From Maylandia zebra (Eukaryota > Chordata > Actinopteri > Cichliformes > Cichlidae): DNA of 64,000 nt. The notes under the pieces are model-generated. The model was given only the letters and a program-made list of their open reading frames with translations. It ran no database searches and was not told where the DNA came from. A program made the translations under genes and the position numbers. Below, one piece after another: positions 36,603 through 48,898 of the stretch. Within the stretch, counting starts at the first letter, position 1. Each line of letters begins with the position of its first letter. The stretch is taken from NCBI RefSeq assembly GCF_041146795.1, contig NC_135172.1, positions 16,875,123 through 16,939,122 of the forward strand, written 5' to 3'.

Positions 36603-39600
36603 TTAGAATCTTTTTCTCTTGAGGATTTCTGGTTTCCAGTTGACTGGGTGGCTTTCTTCTGTCTGCAGGAAAGAAAACATGGTTATTATTTATTTTATTT
36701 CCTGCTGCATAAGAATCGGCACAGAAATACAAGTAGAGTGTAACAGTGTAGCGTACAGCGGTGTCATCCTCCTTGTAAACTTTAATGGTCTTGTCAGCCT
36801 CTGCCGTGATCAGTCGGCTTTCAGAGTGGTCGAACATGCAAGCGAAGATTCCCGACTCGCTGTCCAGAGATCCGGGCTGCACGGCTGCGTGGATACGCTG
36901 GAAATTGTATCCGGTCCTCCAGTCCCACATGTGGATAGTTCCATTGTCGGCTGTGTGTAATGAGGTCAACATTAGCCTCAATAAAATGATTTAAAACAAG
37001 CAAACAAAAAAGGCAGACAGTTAAAGACAGCACCGCAGCTCTTTATTACCTCCAGACACCAACACGCCATCAGAGTTAACAGCCAGAGTGTTGATGATGG
37101 CGTTGTGGCCCGACAGGTTCTGGATGAAGTTTCCATCTGGGAACATCCACTGCTTGATGTTATCGGCGGATCCAGAGGCAAAAGTATATCTGCAAAACAA
37201 CAAATATGACATCGATATCTGAAGAACAACAACTCTTAATGAGTTCTTGCAATTAAAGTTATGAACAAATGTGCTCCTGTAATCCTAAATCATGACTCAA
37301 GCTTTAATTTATCTTCATTATCAATCAAAACTTTATTTCTTTTAAATTACAGGATTCACTTTGGCATCAAACAGGTAAACAAAGGTGTTACTAATCACAT
37401 TAATTAGGCTTAAAACTAACTGATGCGATTAGTAACACCTGCATTTACCTGCCTCATGTCGAAGGAGCTTCTGTAAAAACATATTTATAACAACAAACCA
37501 ATTTTGAATATGCATTGTTTGAGGAGTCTGCATGCTGCGTTTCCTCCACTCCAACCAACGCCACCATATAAAACACCACTTACTGTCTGGGGTGCAGGAC
37601 CAGAGTTCGCACAGACTTCTTGTGGTTTGTAAGAGTTGCTCTGGTTTTCCCAGCAATCAGATCCCACAGCCTGATGGTTGAATCGTGGCTCCCTGCACAA
37701 ACCAAGCACACATTAGGGGCAAGAGTGAAGAGAAACCACTTTAAAGCCTGTCTTACTGAGGGGTTTATACTGCTGTTGTGAGCGATTTGAAAAAACATAA
37801 TTGTACCTGTGATAATTTGTGGTTCTGCTGCTTGACATCTCACCGTGGCCACAGTGTTTGTGTGACCGGTCAGTGTGTGCACATTTGCCTTCGTCCTGAT
37901 GTCCCACACCTGCATGGACCGGGAGGACAAGCAGTTAGTGTCATCTCATAACCCACATCACATCTGAACACAGCCCTTTAGTGGAAGAGTCTGCCCCAGG
38001 GCAGCTGTGGCTACAACTGTAGCTTGCCTCCACCAGTGTGTGAATGTGAGAGTGAATAGTGGAACTGTAAAGAGCTTTGAGGGTCTCGAAAAGCGCTATA
38101 TAAATGCAATCCATTATTATTATAATATAGTACTGTGCAAAAGGGTTGAGCCACCCCTCGTTTCTTCGTATTTTCTCTTCTCTCTTTGAGACAAGCTTTC
38201 TTGTAATTTTAAGTCTGGGCTTTGTGGTGGACAAACAAAGCTCTTCTTTGGATGTTGGCTGTCTTTGGTTCTCTCCTCTGTGAAGATGATCCCACACTTT
38301 GAGGTCTGAGCGCTGGAGGGGGCCGATCCATGACTGGTAAGTTTCTTTTCACTAGTACCTATGTGCCTTGACTCTACTCTGTTTCGGTCATTTTCCATTA
38401 TGATTAACAACCACCTCAATATGTGAGGGGTCGTTATACCAACGCAGTTGAAAGTCCCACGATGAAACATCAACGGAGAACATTTAGATGACGGTATGCC
38501 TGCTGCTCAGTCTGTGGCTGTTTGTCACACAGTTTTCTGCACTGTACTGCTTAAACCTGATCCATTTAGGTCATTCCATCAATGTCATTCGCTGATTCAA
38601 CACAAAGTAAGAGCTTACCCTCGCTGTGGCATCTCTGCTGCACGTCACGAGCACGTCGATGGTTGGATGCAGATCCAGATCATACACTGCGCTGAGGTGT
38701 CCGTGATAGTGCCTAATTACCTAAAATATAAACCAATATAGTCAAGAAACATCCACAACATTACAAGGAGAGAAAAAGAAGAAAATGAGCCACAACAGAA
38801 GCAAGTTAGCTAGTTTCAGTTGCACCTTTATTCACCAGGGCTGTGCCTGTTTTATTGGGAAAAGCTTTTATGCCAGATGCAGCCCCCAAAAAACATTTGT
38901 GTCACCTCCCAAAGGAACCTTCACAGGTGAATGTGTAAATCATTACAGCATAAAGCCGCTAAATAAACTGTTTTGAATGACACAAACCAATAACTCCCTT
39001 GTTTGAAAGTATACCTTGTTGTACTCCAGATCCCAACATTTGACCTGCTTGTCCTCCCCGCAAGAGAAAAGGTAAGGACTGCGGCTGCTGACCGCCACCC
39101 CACGCACTGTGCTGATGTGTCCAGTCAGAGAGAGTTTCAGTTTTCCACTGGCCAGGTCCCAGATCTGTCAAGACAGGCAGCCTTCAAGTCAAATTAAGAT
39201 AATCTGAGATTAATTTAGAAACATAGTCAGTTTAATAGGTAAAAATTGGGCTTTTAGTATAACTTAATCATCTGTGAAGAGCAGGGTATTAAAGTTGCAA
39301 GCAGGCACTGTGGCATGTTGGAGCCTACAGAAAACAATCTATGAAACAAACACAGGTAACGATCCCGAGGAGAGATGACTCAGAGGAGAGCTAATTTAGT
39401 CAGTCCATGTCAGATGAGCCATTTTTAGTTTGTCGCTTACTGTTATTTCCTGCTTGACTCACCTTTATAGTCCTATCAGCAGAGCCTGTGACAAACCACT
39501 GATTCCCAGGCTCTACAGCAATGGACCTCACCCAGCCAAGGTGGCCGCTGATGACCTACCAGACAAAACAAACTACAGTTAAGCAAAACACAGAACCCAG

Positions 39601-41892
39601 ACCTTACCCACTGTATCGTGTCGAGCAAAGCTTAAACTTAGAAAAGTTGAAATGATTTATAGTTACCCGAAACAGTTTCCATGGCGGATGCCACTGAGGT
39701 TTGGGCATTGTGGGCGCTCTCCTCATGAGGGCAGAATTTCTGGTCCCACCTCCCTCCAGGAGTGACTGAAAACACACGGATGATCAGTTTTGCACTTCTT
39801 TCTTTCAAACCAATAAGGCTGAGTAAAAGTAGGAATACACTGTGACCTACCACTGCAGATGACGGAGGGTGAGATCGCTCTGCTCCTCCTGCATGCCGGT
39901 GGATGTCAGCAATACTGGCTGCTGTGCGACTCGCGTCCTGCCTACAAATGACCCACAGAGTAAATGATGGTTTATGTGTGAGTAAGCATCATTTTGTTAT
40001 TAGTGCTTTTATGCTAAATTACTACTGGTGACTGACTGCCTTTGTACTGTGTTTGTGTGTGTGAGGGCCAAAGTTTACCTAGCTTGCGATGGGGGTAAAA
40101 CTAACGCCATGGAGTGTACTCCGGTGTCACTGGGATTCCTGTGCATCTTTGTGTCAGTGGTCAATGCCACCCCTGGCGAATAAAAAAATACTGGTTATAA
40201 ACGCTCCAATTGGATGATGAAATTAAATTAAAAAGTCACAAATTGAGAGTATTTACCTGGTCCAGACGGGTAGGCATGTGTCCCAGTGATCAGGTATTCT
40301 GGGTCCTCACCTAAAACATAAATAATATTCCCAAAATGTCTTTAAATCATGTAGTTTTGAAATAAAAGGTTTCAGAATAACAAAGAAAAGCTAAATTTAA
40401 AGACAAACGGAGCTTTTTGACAGCAAAACATAATAAAAAAAATATCTACATTTCCACATATTTGTTAATAATAAATTGTTGGCACACTTAAGAGTGACTC
40501 TGACATGCAGTGACACTTTCATCCTCACCTGGCTGAGCGTAGTTCTGGTGGCCTTCCATGCTGCCCGAAAGGTGTGAGGCTCTGTCTTTCCCTTCCCTCA
40601 GGATGGGCAGGTGTAACACTGCACCGTAGTCTGCTTTCAGTTTAACCCCCATCTTCAACTTGTGGCTGCAAGCAGATGACATAATGATGCATTTCCCCTT
40701 AAAACATCTAATATGTTTGATTAAATTAGCATAATGATATTGAAACACATGAACAACACACAGTAAATATCCTGAAGTTTTTACTGGTGTATTAAAGTAG
40801 ATATAATTTACATTCTGGGGTTCAGCAGCAGAGATTTCTGTTTCTTGGAGCAGGAAATTGATAGCGCTTTAACTTCCTACTTATTACCATAATGTCAGTA
40901 TAAATTTACAGACAAAAAGAGTTGCTGGTAAACTGAAAATAAACTCCTGACAAATTGATGCTCTTTAGTGTTGCATCTACAAATCCTTCTTTTTTGACTG
41001 TTCCCCAACAACAGCAGAACATATGTCTCCTTCTCACCCTATCCTGAACATCGTCCTGTGTCAAACACTCTGCATGTCCTCCTTTGTCTTTCTCTCCTGC
41101 TTGGGAGGTCAATCTTAAACACCCTTTGTCCAAACCCTCCTCTGCACATGTCCAAAACATCTCCGCCTTGTTTCTCTACATCCAGCTCTCTGTCTTCAAA
41201 GTACTCGACCTGAGATCTCCCTGCAATATACTCATTTTTATCCACCCCAGTCACGCCCAATGAAAAGATTCTTCAGCTCTGCCACCACCAGCATCAGCTC
41301 CTGTTTTTTGTCATTGCCAATCTCTCCAAACCATAAATGATAGTAGGTCTCACTACTGGCAAAGATTTTTTTATTTACATGAGATGCCCTTCCTGAGGCA
41401 ACCCTCCTCATTTATCTGGACTAGCGAGCAATATTAATACAAAGCGCTAGTACAAAATTGTTCAATCGAACCTCTACAACAATTTCACATGACATTAGAG
41501 CTTGCTATGTGAATTTAATTTACCCCAAAACACAACTTCAAATCATTAGAAGGTAACACTGTGACGTTTACCTTTCATCATCCAGCGCGATGGACTTGGC
41601 GTGATCAGACACAAACATATCATGAGTCCTTTTAAGAGATCTGAAGACCAGAGTGTGGACTGAGTGCTTCTGAACATCCTGTAGATGATAATAAATAGTA
41701 AAACGTGGGTTTTAAACGAGTGCAACCACGGCAAACTTTGGGAGTAATTACTTTTTACTATGTGTAATGCAAACAAAACCATAAGCGTGTGGTTGCAGTT
41801 ATTAGCCGAGCGTGGCTATGTGTCTGCCGGGCGGGCGGAAGCACAAAAAAGACAAAAAAAACGGACTTCAAATATCTTCTTACCTCAGTCAT
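36603..41892 (-). CDS. plrg1: Pleiotropic regulator 1 (WD40 splicing factor), complete, 15 exons
   Basis: PLRG1 is a nuclear WD40 protein of the PRP19/CDC5L complex needed for activation of the spliceosome. Exons in transcript order: 41884-41892, 41572-41678, 40529-40665, 40257-40310, 40079-40172, 39851-39941, 39667-39765, 39463-39555, 39015-39164, 38619-38720, 37807-37909, 37584-37692, 37050-37189, 36757-36950 and 36603-36662. The sum is 1,542 bases, 513 residues plus stop, against 514 in human. The first coding exon encodes only MTE. The N-terminal part has [18 protein letters not shown], then a low-complexity linker and [14 protein letters not shown], followed by WD repeats such as [24 protein letters not shown] and GHNAIINTL. 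It ends in EILKRKRF. All splice phases agree. The gene is convergent with the TIR pseudogene. Confidence 0.97.
37987..38125 (+). mobile_element. 3' fragment of a tRNA-SINE-related repeat
   Basis: The segment reads 'ccccagggcagctgtggctacaactgtagcttgcc' through 'aaaagcgctatataaatgcaatccattattattat'. This matches the 3' body of the SINEs at 28188-28502 and 59347-59656 but with a different tail. The tRNA head is missing. It is in plrg1 intron 10. Confidence 0.65.
38126..38490 (-). mobile_element. Tc1-like end fragment
   Basis: It begins 'gtactgtgcaaaagggttgagccacccctcgtttcttcg', nearly the same end as the element at 15846, and on the minus strand carries transposase shadows (for example [20 protein letters not shown]). 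The other end is absent. It sits directly beside the SINE fragment in plrg1 intron 10. Confidence 0.6.
41010..41420 (-). mobile_element. Old LINE-like remnant
   Basis: Sequence such as 'cttcagctctgccaccaccagcatcagctcctg', 'ccaaaccataaatgatagtaggtctcactactgg' and 'gagatgcccttcctgaggcaaccctcc' resembles the antisense 3' part of abundant fish LINE families. Frames are broken. It lies in plrg1 intron 2. Identification is by recalled similarity only. Confidence 0.45.
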
Positions 41893-42186
41893 TGTGGCGG
41901 TAAAAATAAAGCAGTATTATAAAGAAGCGGAAAATATCCCTTTTTTCAGTAAACAAAGCACGCTCCCCGAAAAGTATCACGGACGCAAAAACATGACTAC
42001 CGCGACGCTCCAACGACCGAATACCCCGGAAGTAAAGAGGTAAAAGGACAGCTAGCAGCTTATTAGCGCCACCTATAGGCCAGGAGGTTGAAATGGAAAA
42101 AAGCCAAATCTTTAACCTCTACTCTTCCGAATCTCGTTATATTTCCTGCGTGAAGCGAGAACACAGCATGTCCTTCTTTTCTTGAC

Positions 42187-42188
42187 AC

Positions 42189-42219
<31 letters not shown>

Positions 42220-42220
42220 T
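42187..42220. repeat. (AAT)n microsatellite
   Basis: A perfect trinucleotide tract of about 11 units just upstream of the plrg1 5' end. Confidence 0.9.
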
Positions 42221-42599
42221 TGTGCTCTCCAAGTTGCTTTAACCAGTTCAGTCTGCGCTCTACTGCTCCTTTCTTTCTTACCACTCCTGCTAATTGTAGA
42301 AATAATGCCCTATTTCCATTGCTGTGGCCACGATTTTTTTGTTTTTGCACTTAAAAGGTTTATCATTAATAGCTGCTTGTTCTGGATTAGCATTGTTTCT
42401 TTACATCCACAGGGATCAAATCTAGTGGTGTCCAGCCATTTCCTGACATAGTCCAAAAGAAAAAAAAATGCATGGGTTTATCAGTGCTTCTAAATTGCGA
42501 GAATGATTGTCTGTCTGTTCAGTGTACTGCCTCTCGCCCCACAGCACAGGCTACAGCTACCTGTGTGACTCTGAACTGGACAGTTAGCTTCCATTGGTA

Positions 42600-43781
42600 T
42601 TAGTCATACCCCACTTACCTGGTTTACCTCCTATCTCTCAGACCGCACTCAGTTTATCCAACTTAAATCCCATTCTTCAGCTCTCTATCCTGTTTCTGCT
42701 GGTGTGCCCCAGGGTTCAGTATTGGGGCCTCTTTTATTCATTATTTATATGCTTCCTCTTGGTTATATATTCCGAAAATATAATCTAAATTTTCACTGCT
42801 ATGCCGATGACACCCAGCTCTACCTTTCTTCTAAACCCAATTCATCCCTCCCACCTACCTCCCTCTCAGACTGTCTTATTGAGATTAGATCCTGGTTCTC
42901 CTCCAATTTCCTCAAACTTAACAGTAATAAAACTGAAGTTTTACTTGTTGGTACACCATCTATCTTAACCAAATCCCACAGCTTTTCCATTAACGTTGAA
43001 AATTCTCCCACCCTTCCCTCCCCTCAGGTTAAGAGTTTGGGTGTCATACTTGATAATACTCTTTCATTCCAGTCTCACATTAATTACATAACACGGTCTG
43101 CTTACTTCCATTTACGTAATATTCACCGACTCCGTCCCTTCCTTACTCCCCATGCTGCTGCCATCCTTGTCCATAGTCTTATTACATCCCGTATTGATTA
43201 CTGTAATTCCCTCGTATTTGGTCTCCCTAAAAGGTCCCTTCATAAACTCCAACTTCTTCAAAATTCTGCAGCTCGGGTCATAACTTGCACTCCGTTAAGT
43301 GCTCATATTACCCCAGTTCTTCAGCAGCTTCACTGGTTGCCCATAGAAGCCAGGATAAATTTTAAAATCTTACTTCTTGCATACAAGTGTATCCATAAAT
43401 CTGCTCCTTCATATTTGTGTGACCTGCTCCATATCACCACTGTTTCCCGCACTCTCAGATCATCATCTGCTATTCATCTTACTGTTCCGTCCTCACACCT
43501 TATCACTATGGGGAACAGAGCTTTCAGTCGCTCTGCTCCTCGGCTCTGGAACTCTCTTCCTCCTGCACTAAGAAATATTGACTCCCTCTCCGTATTTAAG
43601 ACACAGCTCAAAACACATCTGTTTAAACTGGCTTATTCGCTTTAATGCTGATTTTATCTGTTGTCACGCTCTGTTTTGTAATTTTAACTTATTTTATGTA
43701 TTTTATCACTATTGTTCCTTTTATTAATTGTGTTTTTTGTAAGGTGACCTTGGGTTTCTGAAAGGCGCCCTCAAATAAAAT

Positions 43782-43819
<38 letters not shown>

Positions 43820-43822
43820 AAT
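42600..43822 (+). mobile_element. 5'-truncated LINE with open reverse transcriptase segment
   Basis: One uninterrupted frame from about 42618 to the stop at 43645 encodes the distal reverse transcriptase. It includes the fingers/palm motif [13 protein letters not shown], the catalytic YADD motif (encoded near 42803-42814), the thumb region, and the C-terminal [10 protein letters not shown] and [10 protein letters not shown] blocks typical of L2/CR1-like LINEs. It ends with 'aaaggcgccctcaaataaaatg' and an (ATT)n tail (43783-43820). The lack of stops suggests a fairly recent insertion. The 5' endonuclease half is absent, so it cannot be autonomous. Confidence 0.85.
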
Positions 43823-44275
43823 GGTTCTGTCTGTTTACTTCTGATCACCTTGACTGCTTATTTCTGGACTGACTAACCTCTAACTGATGAATAGTAGCTC
43901 ATAATATACAAGGTCTTGGTGATTCCCAGAGGGTCCTATTTTAATGGATGGCGACAGTCAAATTATTGTCATGTTTAATGTTCAGTAGATGAACAAAGAA
44001 CTGTTGGGACATAACCATATTACACAAACTTTCATTTGCTCTAGTCCTCGCCTAGTTAGCAGTGAACTGTTTCTTATGGAGTCAAAGTGGCATTTCTTCA
44101 GCTTCCACTCAGAATGTGTGAGCTGGAACTGTTTTCATTGTCCCTAATGAAATCCTCAATATAAGAGACTGAACAAATCCACATTGGCAACATTGGGTTG
44201 GCTGGAAGACTGTTTACTTAGCCTAGCAGGGCGAAGGACACTGTCTCAGCTGAACTCTGGACACGCACACACATA

Positions 44276-44437
44276 CTCTGTCAGTGCGCCCCAGGGTGGC
44301 TGTGGCTACAATGTAGCTTGCCATCACCAGTGTGTGAATGTGTGTGTGAATGGGTGGATGACTGGATATGTAAAGCGCTTTGGGGTCCTTAGGGACTAGT
44401 AAAGCGCTATATAAATACAGGCCATTTACCATTTATA
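44276..44437 (+). mobile_element. SINE 3' fragment
   Basis: It matches the 3' half of the element at 59347-59656, from 'ctctgtcagtgcgccccagggtggctgtggctac' through 'aaagcgctttggggtccttagggactag' to 'acaggccattta'. The tRNA-like head is missing. An AC-rich stretch precedes it. Confidence 0.8.
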
Positions 44438-44459
44438 CATATACACTGATATGCACACA

Positions 44460-44932
44460 CTCATCTCTCCTCCCTTTCCAAACGCCTTCGATGCTTGTTC
44501 CCTCCTGGGAACACAGCGGGTCTGAGCCCGCACTGGAATGGTAGCGCTGGGCAGGATGGCTGCTGTGTTTGCTTTGGATTACTCCTCACCCCCCACCCGA
44601 CCCTGTGGCTTGTCACGTGTTCCATAATGTTGTGCTGTGGAAATTTTATTGCTTTTTTGTGCAGAGGAGTTTTTTTGTTTCCTGTTCTCATGCTTTCCTC
44701 CCAGGAGCCCAGCATGAGTAGAGGTCTCTTTTTTTCCTCTTGTACTTTTCCATTGTAGTGTATATTTCAGTGGTTTTTTTTCTGTAATGCTACAGATCTC
44801 CGACCTGTATCCCCATGTAATGTCTGTGTTGTGTCTGTAAGGTGGGGGTGGGGTGGGGGGGGTCCTATTTCACTGCAGGGCAACCTGCACGTGGCGAATA
44901 AAGCCTTGATTGATTGATTGATTGTTTCTATG
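44460..44932 (+). mobile_element. LINE-type 3' untranslated fragment with TTGA tail
   Basis: It has no coding frame. It ends 'cgtggcgaataaagccttgattgattgattgattg', which is the 3' terminus and short tandem tail of a widespread fish LINE, preceded by a G-rich run near 44840-44860. The 5' limit is approximate. The SINE fragment lies just upstream. Confidence 0.5.
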
Positions 44933-45919
44933 CCACACAGTCATAAAGCTTACTGAGTTCAGGGCTGTATGTATATTTCAACGACACTTTTCTTCATCAT
45001 TTTCTTGATTTCCTGATTTGGTGTGCTTGAGATTTGGTGAGAGGGCAGGGCCAAATTTGGTTTTGCTTCCTTCTGTGCCAGATCATGTTTGCCCAGCAGA
45101 GTACATCTATTAATGGTTATCCATTTCGAATTTGAACCTAAATGGTGCAGTGTGTGTGTGTTGCGTTATTGTGGCAGAGTAAATTTAAACAGTCATGTTT
45201 ATATCAGTGTTTTTCAAAAATTTCTGAGGCCAATTTAATAAAAAAACAAACAAACTGGCTTTTGAAAGAATCACTGGCTGTACTAACATAATGTTGTCCT
45301 GTTAAGAAGCTTTAGAAATCTGCGCATTGTTCGACAAAATCACATGCCAATAGCTGGGCAGAATTTGGATTATCGATGTGAGTCTGGTGATGCACGGGGA
45401 CATGTACTACAAGTTCAATGCAAAGTAAATAAACTGTGGCTCAAAATAAACAATTCAACTGAGACGCTCTGAAAGCTCTGCAACAATGTGACAAAATGGT
45501 TTTCTGTCCTCAAAGATTTCATTTCACAGTTTGTTCAGTTAGGCATTTTTTTTAAAGATAGTTTATCTGGGCGACCACAGGAAAAGAAGATAATATTTAT
45601 TAAAAGTCAAAATTTCTGCAAACTAAAATCTAAAAGTCACAAGTAATATAAGTAAAAAGTAATAAAATGATTAAAAGACTGATTATCCAAAGCAAATTAT
45701 TATAATCATTTAATAAAACAAAGTCAGGGGCCATGGATGGCATCAAGAATATCCTTACTAAGCTGCTACATCCAGAATCCGGTACAACAACGCTGAGTTA
45801 CTGTAACTGGAGAATGATCTAGTTACATATCTTGTATCCATACAGGACTGTTTCTAGTGTGTCATTTATATCACAGTGCTTTCAGGGTCACTGGCGATGC
45901 TAATTAATTACAATTAATT

Positions 45920-46500
45920 TTATGAAAAAGAAAGTATTGATGAAGTATGTTTCTAAGGAAGGCATGCTGAACGTTGGCATGACAGTTGACAACTGCTCTC
46001 TCTAAAGAGAGTGTTTTAATGATTTCTGGAAATGTTCCTGAGCCCATGCAGTGATTCCATGGATGAATCATGCCTGTTTTTAATGCAGTGCTACCCGAGG
46101 GCCTGAAGATCACCAGCATACAACGCTGATTTTCGGCTTTGTCTCTTACAAACAGAGATTTCTCTAGATTCCCTGTGCACTGCAGATGATGATGAAATAT
46201 TAAAAGTCTTCCATATTTTACACTGAGGAACATTATTCTGAAATTGTTCCACAATTTGTAGCCTCAGTTTTTTGCAGATTGATGAACCGCTGCCCATCTT
46301 TACTTCTGATAACTCTGCCTCTCTGAGATGCTGATTTTTTATACTGACCTGCTGTCAGCTAACCTAATTAGTTGAAAATGCTCCTTCGGTTGCATTTTCT
46401 TGTCAGTTTACTTGTCAGTACCACTTACTTCAGTACCAGCACCACTTATGTTCAACCTTTTGTTATCCTGGTCCCAGTGTTTAAATTCAAATTCATACAG
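45920..46500 (-). mobile_element. Tc1-like transposase N-terminal fragment
   Basis: On the minus strand, a segment reading IVEQFQNNVPQCKIWKTFNI, followed by a serine run, GREIS-like residues and a basic cluster, matches the paired-type helix-turn-helix DNA-binding region of Tc1 transposases. It then shifts frame into a CHANVQHAFLRNIL region. A second piece from 46330 to 46500 resembles the terminal part of the same class. There are several breaks, so it is inactive. Confidence 0.65.
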
Positions 46501-46504
46501 AGTT

Positions 46505-48360
46505 AACATCTTTCAAGAGGAGCCGGGTTGCAAGGGCAGCAGCTTAAGCAGAGGCGCCCAGAGCTCCATGTCCGTGGCCACCTCCTCCAGCTTGTCCAGG
46601 GAAACACAAAGGTAATCCCAGGCCAGCCGAAAGATATAATCCCTCCAGCGTATCCTGGTTCTGTCCTGGAGCTGGAGCCTCCTCTCAGTGGTAAGTGCCT
46701 GAAACACCTCACCGAGGAGGCATCAGCAGGTAGCCTTGTCAGATTCCCGAACCAGCTCAACTGGATCCTATAGATATGGAGGAGTTGTGGCTTTACTGTG
46801 AGCCACTTCCGGATGGCCGAACTCCTTACACTGCCTTGTCCCTTACGAACAGAGGGAGGGGCCAACTACCCTTCGGAGCTCATTTCAGCCGCTTGTATTC
46901 GAGATCTCATTCTTTCGGTCTCTACCCAAAGCTTGTGACCATAGCTGAGGGTGGGGATGTAGATCAACCGGTAAATCAAGAGCTTCGCTTTTACACTCAG
47001 CTCTCTCTTCACCATGATGGATTGGTACAGTGTCCGCATCGCTGCAGCACAAATCCATCTGTTGATCTCCCGCTCCACTTTCTCCTCACTTGCAAACAAG
47101 ACCCCAAGATACTTAAACTACTCCACTTAAACTTGTCCCGGACCAGTAGTGAGCTCTCCATGCTTTTCCGGTCAAGGATCATGGCCTCTGATTTGGAGGT
47201 TCTGATTCTTATTCCCGCCACTTCACACATGACTGCGAACTGCTTCATTGTGAACAGTGAGATTGATCATTGAGAGGAAAAAGGTCTGGTCCAGTGTTGC
47301 ATGACTGAAATGAAAACCACATTGTTCCATCTGTATCAGAGGTTCAACTAACGGTCAGATTCTCCTTTCTGTTTGGAGCTCTGGGCGCCTCCATTCAGAT
47401 TCTCCATCGGTTCCAGTTCCATCAGTTGACAGCTCAGCACCTCCGAGTGCCCAGAACATATGGCCACAGATCTAATTATACGATTACAAAATTGATCATC
47501 GACCTGAGGCCTAGGGTCTCCTGTTGCCACATGCAGTTATGGACACCCGCAGGTGCTTGTTATGGACAAACTGTGGTTTGCTTCAGTAACAAGTCCAGTA
47601 ACAAAACACCACTTAGATTCAGATCTGGCCCAATCAAACCCCTCCAGGGCTCACTGTTATTGCCCACATGAGCGTTACAGTTTCCCAGTAAGATGACAGA
47701 GTCCCTAGGTGGAGCACCCTCAAGCACCCCACCCAGGGAATCAAAGAAACCTGGTACTCTGAACTGTTGTTCGGCGCAAAGATGCAAATGACAGTAAGGA
47801 CCTGTTTCCTGACCCGAATCCTGCCATCTATGTTGGAAAACTCCACCCCCTCTCCAGGAAACTAGTTCTAGAGCCCAAGATGTGCATTGAGGTGAGCCCA
47901 ATTATATCTAGCCAGTACCTCTCGACCTTATGCACTAGCTCAGGCTACTTCCTCACCAGAGAGGTCATGTTCCATGTTCCAGTTGCTAGTCTTGGTTGTC
48001 GGGGATCGGTCTGCCAGGGTCTCTGCCCCTGAGCGCAGCCAGCACACATTGCACCTGACCCCCAACGGGAAATCCTGAGGGTGGTGGGCCTACAGGAGGG
48101 TGGGCCCACGTCCCTTATATGGGCTGTGCTCGGCCAGGCCCCATGCACTAAAGCCCGGCCACCAGGTGTTTGCCCTCGGTCACCCTCCCTGGGCCTGACT
48201 TTAGGGCAGGGCCCAAGTAACTCTATATCAGGCAGGGTGAACTGCTCCCTGGATCATCTTTTCATAAGGGTTTTTGAACAGCTCTTTGTCAGGTCCTTCA
48301 CCCAGGACAGCTTTGACATGGGAGACCATAGCAGGGGACAAAAGCCCACCAATAACATAG
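46505..48360 (-). mobile_element. Rearranged LINE with endonuclease and RT remnants
   Basis: Read on the minus strand, 5' relics lie near 48000-48160, including RQPRLATGTWNMTSLVRK at the start of an AP-endonuclease domain. Endonuclease pieces follow near 47560-47900 (FAPNNSSEYQVS; ILLGNCNAHVGNNSEPWRG), then reverse transcriptase C-terminal pieces near 46500-47250 (SKSEAMILDRK, KAKLLIYRLIYIPTLSYGHKLW, WRDYIFRLAWDYL). Frames change repeatedly, and the central RT palm is missing by internal deletion near 47280-47500. It is inserted within the duplicated fgg flank. Confidence 0.75.
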
Positions 48361-48364
48361 CCCC

Positions 48365-48890
48365 TGTCACGGTTCTGGGTCAGTTTGACCCAGTATTTTG
48401 AGTTGTTGTGTTTTGGTGTGTTTTTGCATTATGGGTTATTTTCTTATTCTCTTGTAGTGCTTGTGTTGGTGATGATGATGATGATGATTATTAATCTATG
48501 TTTCAGTTATTCTTGTTTAGGGATTAGTTCTTAGGTTTTGTGTTCTCATGTTTATTGCAGGTTTAGTTCAGTGTCTAGTCTATCTCTCTCTATCCAGTCC
48601 GTGTCTTAGGTTAGTGTGTATTGTTTCCTGTTTTATTTTGAAGGATTGTGTCTTATGTCAGTGTGTCCAGCTTTGCTCCTCCTGTCTCGTTAGCCCCAAT
48701 GTCTCCCAGCTGTGTCTCCCGTCTGTTTTCCATTCCCTGATTACTTCCTTGTGTATATTAGCCCAGTGTTTGCCCTTGCTCAGTGTTGTGTCGTACCTTC
48801 AGAGTCTACCTGTGTGTTCCCAGTTCTGGTTCATTGTTCTGTTCATTGCCAGCAATAAAACTGTGGTTTTCTGTTGAAACTTGGCTTCAC
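48365..48890 (+). repeat. Dispersed repeat of uncertain class
   Basis: It starts near 'cacggttctgggtcagtttgacccagtattttgag', is T- and TG-rich with many CTGTGTC-type words, and ends 'gccagcaataaaactgtggttttctg'. No coding frame with motifs was found. A start-like sequence in the opposite orientation lies near 51500-51565. It contains a short (ATG)n tract near 48470-48487. Confidence 0.4.
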
Positions 48891-48898
48891 GAGTCCTA

